Positions 58,438 to 64,000 of a DNA stretch of 64,000 nt are shown piece after piece (position 1 is the first letter of the stretch; every line of letters starts with the position of its first letter). The notes under the pieces are model-generated. The model saw only the letters and a program-made list of their open reading frames with translations. It was not told the DNA's origin and made no database searches. The position numbers and the translations under genes were made by a program. The stretch is from Branchiostoma floridae (taxonomy: Eukaryota > Chordata > Leptocardii > Amphioxiformes > Branchiostomatidae), in assembly GCF_000003815.2 (NCBI RefSeq), contig NC_049987.1, forward strand, positions 21,916,125 to 21,980,124, written 5' to 3'.

Positions 58438-59274
58438 GCTACTTGCATACCGAATATCAAGTTACACAGTTATCCCTCTGAAAAATGTTTTGCAAAACAC
58501 CTTGCAGTTCTCGAGCAAGCTGCTAGGGGTGGGGGCCCAAACCTTCTTCCTTACACTAAAAGTATGTACCTCTAATGCATCAGGAGCACAGCATATCCAG
58601 GGCAAAAGTTATATACAAAACGGTTCTGCTGCAGTACTAAGGCCAACCACCATGAGGCCCAAAATTGGCTTTGACCGCTGCGTGAAGAACACTTACCCAC
58701 ATACTAAATATCATCACAATCCATCCTGAGGTTATTGCACTGGATGCACACACACACAGACACACACACACACAGACACGCGGAGCCAAAACTATAACAC
58801 CATTTTTCATGGAGGTAATGATTATCAAACACACAAGCGTGAGGATTCCTCGTAAAGAAAGCGTACAGCATTACATAGGCTATGTCATAGCGCCGTCGAA
58901 ACACAGAAAACGACTCAAAGTATCAACAAAGTAACCCCTGACCTTTTCTGACCTTCTGCCTGGATATTGCATCAATACAATTAACCAATCGCACCAGCTT
59001 ACGCGTTCCTCTTATGTGAAAATCCAATCGTCAAGGCAACCGACTAATAAAATGCATGATTTAGCTAAATTGATAGAAGCCACAGCACATCATGTGGAAC
59101 ATGAGGCCCACCGCAGACGTACATTACATATTTGAAATGTTTCTTCACAACAACGTTTGTTTCCTTGAGACATCTTCATCTAACATGCCACGTTACAGCA
59201 AGTACTGTGAATGTTTAGATACACACTGAAAGTGAAAGATTAAGCAATCCTGAAATAACGTCGATACCCCACCC
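57965..59274. other. Spacer, no exon recognised
   Basis: An AT dinucleotide tract (58391-58438) and a short (CA)n with GACA interruptions (58745-58782) are present. No continuation of TXNL1 was found. Confidence 0.45.
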
Positions 59275-59759
59275 CATACTATCGGCTTGATCCTGATATC
59301 CGAGCAGAACGAACAAAAATTGTTTAACCGCATACAATGGATGCCCGTCCACAAACCTACCCCTCCCTTGCTATCCTCCCTCCCTCCCTTCCTCCCTCCA
59401 GCCAACGCCCGTGGATGGCCGTGTAGGAGTCTGGGAGCAGCAGACAAATCCAATCAACACGGAGCTTTGAAGTCCCTACCAATTGTATTAGCTGGGCTTG
59501 TTGCTGACGTGTACTTTTCAGACATGCTTGTTCATGAAATGTTTTACCTGAGATATCATACTTTAGGATTCACCCATCTTTCTGTGTAAAATGTCATTAG
59601 GGACAATAAACAACTACAAGTATTAATGTAAAACAGAGTAATTACAAACCAAGGAGCAGTCTATCTGGTTTGAAACTGTTGAAAAAAAAGGACACGCCCA
59701 AAACCATTTTGTAATGAAAATAGCTACCTCAGAATTGTAGGCGCAAGCTTAAGTAAAAT

Positions 59760-59868
59760 NNNNNNNNNNNNNNNNNNNNNNNNNNNNNNNNNNNNNNNNN
59801 NNNNNNNNNNNNNNNNNNNNNNNNNNNNNNNNNNNNNNNNNNNNNNNNNNNNNNNNNNNNNNNNNNNN
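59760..59868. other. Assembly gap (109 N)
   Basis: Falls at the minisatellite of the inner right-arm unit; collapsed repeats are the likely cause. Confidence 0.95.
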
Positions 59869-60356
59869 AGCTCTCGGGGTGTGTTTACCGTGACTGCGAT
59901 CTGAACGCTTATCATCAGGCAAAATGCAGTGTGTATAGATATTTATATGTATAACATAATACATATGTGATATTATAGGTTTAATATGCTAACTGTATAT
60001 CATTATGCTAATGATGAGATGTGATTGGTCAATTTAGATTTTGAAAGTTGGCGCGAACTATTCCTTCGGGGGAGGGCAGATACAGACTTATTTAGAATAA
60101 CATAGAAAACGCAAACAAAACAACAGACGTTTCATTCAGTGATACGAATTATGAATATAGAGGGATGACGTGGCATGAGGCAGTAAGAATGGCATTTTGT
60201 TTTTCTGCAAATGACAGACTAATTTTCTGGGAAGAAAGTTAATCTGGGCAGGGAGAAACATAAAAAAGTTTGTGCGTCAGAACTCAGTGTAGTCATTAAA
60301 TCCCTGTGTTTTTTGGAGATGTCGCAGGCCATTTGGGTAAAATATAATAGGTGTAC

Positions 60357-60840
60357 TAGAGTCGATTCCGCATTACCAAGAGGGTATTTCTTGCCTTTTG
60401 TTCCAACATTTTGGAAATCTTTATAGCATTTTAACTATGATAAGTAACTGTTTAGAACTATTGTGTTCTAAATATTTTCTATAGTGTTCATACATGTTAG
60501 AAACATTTCTAACATCAAATACATTATTTCTGTTAGTTTCTAAACTGTTCCAACATAGATCCATCATTTGTGATCACATGTGATCACATGTTTGAACATG
60601 GAAACAAAATGGTAAAACTGGGTCAGTGGGCTGGGGACAGGGCAATTCACGCATACCTGCCAAGTACAGAAAATTCTGTCTGTCTGACTCCTTCTCACAA
60701 AAGAGCCATTAGTGTCTGCTAAAGAAAATCTAAAAACACTAGACCCAAACAAAAGACCCAGTTTCGCAGCTTTGTTTATGGTGGTAATAAAAGTTTTTAT
60801 GGAGGAAAACAAATGACGCAAATTGTTGGAACATGTGATC
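60357..60840 (-). mobile_element. TAGAGTC MITE, truncated, copy M4
   Basis: Mirror image of M3, truncated at the same place (GATCACA next to (AC)n). It begins TAGAGTCGATTCCGC. Confidence 0.85.
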
Positions 60841-60925
60841 ACACACACACACACACACACACATACATACACATACACACACGTACAAACACACACATAA
60901 ACATACACACACGTGCACACACACA
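60838..60925 (-). repeat. (AC)n microsatellite
   Basis: Mirror of 52474-52553, with the same GTAC-type interruptions. Confidence 0.85.
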
Positions 60926-61419
60926 CATGAATACCCGTATATAAAACTATCCATCCCTCCCCCTCGCTAACGCCCGTAGAAAGCCGTGAAGGAGGCTGGG
61001 AGCAGCAGACAAATTCAATCAACACGGAGCTTTGAAGTCCCTACCTACTGTATTAGTTGGGCTTGTTGCTGACGTGTACTTTTCAGACATGCTTGTTCCT
61101 GAAATGTTTTTCCTGACATATTATACTTAAGGATTCACCCATCTTTCTGTGTAAAATGTCATTAGGGACAGTAAATAACAATAAGTATTAATGTAACCCA
61201 CATACATACAAAGAAGCAGTCTGTCTGGTTTGAAACTGGTGTTGTCGAAAGGACACGCCCAAACCATTTTGTTGATGAAAAAAGCTACCTCAGAATTGGA
61301 GGCGCAAGCTATTGTATGTAGGGAAAACAATAAATATTATGTAAAAATTCAGATATCCCTACTCACGCGCGACCTCTGCAGCGGTTCCAACCGACCTGCT
61401 AGGACAAGACGTTGCCGCT

Positions 61420-61665
61420 TCCTGAAGATGCGACTCAAGACGTTACTCCTTCCTGAAGATGTCACTCCAAACGTAACCGCTTCCTGAAGATAAAGCAAAA
61501 GACATTACCGCTCCCTGAGGATGCGACTCAAGACTTTACTGCTTTCTGAAGATGTCACACAAAACGTTACCGCTTTCTGAGGATGTAAGTCAAGACGTTA
61601 ACGTTACTGCTCCATGAAGATGCGACTCAAGACGTTACTGCTTCCTGAAGATGTGTCTCGAGTTC
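61420..61665 (-). repeat. 31-bp minisatellite in the right arm
   Basis: Inverse of the arrays at 51755 and 53560, here with about eight units, so copy number differs between arms. Confidence 0.85.
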
Positions 61666-62174
61666 TAGGTGGCGACAGTTTCTGGTTGTGTTTACCATGA
61701 CTGCGATCTTTTCGCTTATCACCAGGCAAAATGCAGTGTGTATAGATACTTATATGTATAACATAATACATATGTGGTATTATAGGTTTAATATGCTGAC
61801 TGTATATCATTATGCTAATGATGAGATTTGATTGGTCAATTTAGATTTGAAAGTTGGCACGAACTATTTCTTCGGGGGAGGGCAGATGCAGAAGTATTTA
61901 GAATAGCATAGAAAACGCAAACAAAACAAGAGACGTTTCATTCGAGTATACGAAATATGAATATAGAGGGGTAACGTGCCACGTGGCATCACGCAGTAAG
62001 AATGGCATTTTGTTTTTCTGCAAATGACAGACTAATTTTCTGGGATAATTAGCTAATCTGGGCTGGGAGGGGAAACATCAAAAAGTTTGTGCGTCAGCAC
62101 TCAGTGTAGTCATTAAATCCCTGTGTTTTTCTGGAGAGGTCGCAGGCCATTTGGGTAAAATATATTAGGTGTAC

Positions 62175-62254
62175 TAGAGTCGATTTCGCATTACCAAGAG
62201 GGTATTTCGTGCCTTTTGTTCCAACATTCCAACGCTGACTCGGAATTGACTCTA
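62175..62254 (-). mobile_element. TAGAGTC MITE reduced to 80 bp, copy M5
   Basis: Both ends are intact (TAGAGTCGATTTCGC and GGAATTGACTCTA), but the roughly 640-bp interior is gone. The join is at 'ccaacatt' / 'ccaacgctgac', where CCAAC occurs on both sides. Flanks are identical in content to those of the full-length M2, so M5 is the same ancestral insertion after internal deletion. Confidence 0.8.
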
Positions 62255-62404
62255 TAACATGCGCCGTATGCTAATTTTTATTTCAGCTTTATGGTCATGC
62301 TCTATCTCAATAACAGTGATTGACAGGTGTCAGAAACGTCAAAGCACAGCCCAGCAATACTCGTATACTGTAGTATTTCGAATATAAGCGTGTCTGTAAC
62401 TGCA

Positions 62405-62440
62405 CACAGACACACACACAAACGTGCCTATAAACAGACA

Positions 62441-62502
<62 letters not shown>

Positions 62503-62513
62503 TACACGCATGC
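62405..62513. repeat. (CA)n microsatellite
   Basis: A long, nearly pure CA tract, especially 62445-62500. Confidence 0.9.
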
Positions 62514-62639
62514 ACACAATATAGTATGTGTCTTACTCTAATATAAAGCTAACTGCAGTTGAATTGATGAGGCCTAAAGTTAACAGAGCTCCAGTATGTT
62601 AGTTTACAATATACCCGGTAACACAACACACCAACACAG

Positions 62640-63825
62640 GCCACTTTTGTCTTATCGAAACGGAGGATGTGGCATTAGGTGGGGGGAAAATGCATTTTGT
62701 TTTTCTGCCAATGGCAGNNNNNNNNNNNNNNNNNNNNNNNNNNNNNNNNNNNNNNNNNNNNNNNNNNNNNNNNNNNNNNNNNNNNNNNNNNNNNNNNNNN
62801 NNNNNNNNNNNNNNNNNNNNNNNNNNNNNNNNNNNNNNNNNNNNNNNNNNNNNNNNNNNNNNNNNNNNNNNNNNNNNNNNNNNNNNNNNNNNNNNNNNNN
62901 NNNNNNNNNNNNNNNNNNNNNNNNNNNNNNNNNNNNNNNNNNNNNNNNNNNNNNNNNNNNNNNNNNNNNNNNNNNNNNNNNNNNNNNNNNNNNNNNNNNN
63001 NNNNNNNNNNNNNNNNNNNNNNNNNNNNNNNNNNNTTTTCACTTATTTCAGCCAGCAGAAAGTAACTTAAGCTCAAAGTGGATTGTGATTATATCTGACA
63101 ATTGGGCACCAGGGGAAGCGGTTTGCTGGGCTGGCCTATGGAATTTTGTCACAGCATCATTTGATGCAAAACAACCTCACGATGGAAGACCAGAATGAAG
63201 GATTTGTTCTTGTAAAAAAGTACGTAGGCTCACATTTCCTACCCGAGGCCCGGTCGGGCTGTTTGCGAAAACGAAGAATTAAAGGTTATGCTTATGAAAT
63301 GCACAAGACGCATGGTATTGAATTATTTTTGGTACATTTTGTGTTTTTATTGCCTTTTATATCTGACTTTTTTTTTGGCGACGCCTCAAAGACTAGCTTA
63401 TTTACCTGTCATGTCTGATGACGTCAACGTGGCCTGAAAACCACGAAAGGCATAATGGCAATATTGGCGAGATAGAGACCTCTACACCCCAGACTAGGGC
63501 CCTTTTTCGGGGGCTAGCCTAATAGTATAGAGAGCGTCCGTTTGACAAGAATTCGAAAATTTCGCAGGCATGTGGGGAATTTTTTCCCAGGCATGTGTAG
63601 TTGTATTATCCCTTTAGAGGGGAATACCCCGGGAATGGGTTGACGGATCTTCATGATAGTTGGAATGTAGATTCAGAGACACTCACATAATCATTGCTAA
63701 TCATGCAAATTAGGGGCTAATTTGTATGATTAATGATGACAGTTTATAAATACACTGCATTTCATGTTAAAAATGCTCAAAAATATGCCCTATGTAACTC
63801 AAAAAGAGATGAATATTAGATTTAC
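62640..63825. mobile_element. Composite dispersed repeat A+B, copy 2
   Basis: Part A starts 'ggaggatgtggcattaggtg' and 'gcattttgtttttctgccaa', then a gap. Part B (63036-63825) closely matches 27180-27830. This copy has an extra stretch at about 63385-63520 ('gcttatttacctgtcatgtc' to 'gggggctagcct') between 'gcgacgcctcaa' and 'tagtatagagagcgtccgt', absent from copy 1. It therefore carries an insertion of roughly 130 bp, or copy 1 a deletion. Confidence 0.7.
62718..63035. other. Assembly gap (318 N)
   Basis: Gap inside repeat A+B copy 2. Confidence 0.95.
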
Positions 63826-64000
63826 TGTTAAGGATATATCCGATTGTCAAATATTTCCGAAATTCCGTAGCAATTCGTCCGCGCGTGCGCAATTACACCA
63901 TTTTTTGAAAGAGAATGACTCGGGAAGGGGTTGACGGATCATCGTGATTTTGATATGTAGATAACTTTGGAGATACCTTCCATAAAGAAGGGCTAATCAT
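63826..64000. repeat. Tandem continuation of repeat B
   Basis: 'gaatgactcgggaaggggtt', 'gacggatcatcgtgattttg' and 'gggctaatcat' parallel 'aataccccgggaatgggtt', 'gacggatcttcatgatagt' and 'attgctaatcatg' about 270 bp upstream, so repeat B contains diverged tandem units. The segment runs off the window. Confidence 0.55.

Larger units (their letters stand above)
59275..62275 (-). repeat. Right arm of the inverted duplication
   Basis: The reverse complement of the left arm. In order from 59275: 'ttgtctgctgctcccag' segment, gap, repeat A (59990-60356), truncated MITE M4 (60357-60840), (AC)n, a second 'ctgggagcagcagacaaat' segment, 31-bp minisatellite (61420-61665), repeat A (61800-62174), internally deleted MITE M5 (62175-62254) and the far half of A. 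MITE starts 60357 and 62175 are 1,818 bp apart, matching the 1,803-bp period of the left arm. Confidence 0.85.

Noticed and set aside
62307-62524. Cys/Val-rich and His/Thr-rich ORFs (also 52474-52830 and 60564-61025)
   Set aside because: Produced by (CA)n/(TG)n microsatellites.

Overview
The window is eukaryotic draft-assembly DNA, most likely from a lancelet (Branchiostoma). Genes are split by GT-AG introns. Intergenic and intronic DNA is dense with short inverted-repeat transposons, tRNA-derived SINEs and LINE ends. The gene families (Golgi class I mannosidase, TXNL1, BTB-BACK-Kelch, TSP1 receptor, nucleotidyltransferase-TPR) suit an invertebrate chordate. Species assignment is inference, since no search was run. 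Ten runs of N interrupt the sequence. Three of the recognisable genes carry single-base frame breaks, all within about 270 bases of a gap, so draft consensus error is at least as likely as gene death.

Layout. 1-17.6 kb: no confident multi-exon gene. It holds a CpG-rich promoter-like patch with CRE and YY1-type sites near 1.45 kb, a 42-codon ORF at 2.4 kb, a degenerate minisatellite (4.2-5.5 kb), two copies of one tRNA-derived SINE and one of another, MITEs and retroposon 3' ends. 17.6-19.1 kb: a complete 1,497-bp Harbinger-like element with matching TAA duplications. 21.6-22.2 kb (-): first coding exon of a Golgi alpha-1,2-mannosidase. 24.1-26.7 kb (-): an unusual nucleotidyltransferase-TPR protein with ten 44-residue repeats. 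26.8-35 kb: dispersed repeats, a reverse-transcriptase relic and MITEs. 35.3-40.0 kb (+): a BTB-BACK-Kelch gene. 42.15-43.03 kb (-): the two last recognised exons of a TSP1-domain, single-pass membrane protein. 44.0-44.6 kb (+): a candidate two-exon secreted protein of unknown family. 45.8-46.5 kb: a nearly homogeneous 146-bp tandem array.

48-63 kb: a repeat complex. Four copies of a ~1.8-kb composite unit are arranged as two tandem units in each arm of a large inverted duplication (about 50.5-54.1 versus 59.3-62.3 kb). The arms enclose ~5.1 kb that carries PITH-domain exons of TXNL1 and a LINE 3' end.

The genes do not form an operon or obvious pathway; they are unrelated neighbours in a repeat-rich region. 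The most interesting items are the nucleotidyltransferase-TPR fusion, the nested inverted duplication with its internally deleted MITE, the 146-bp array and the candidate secreted protein.
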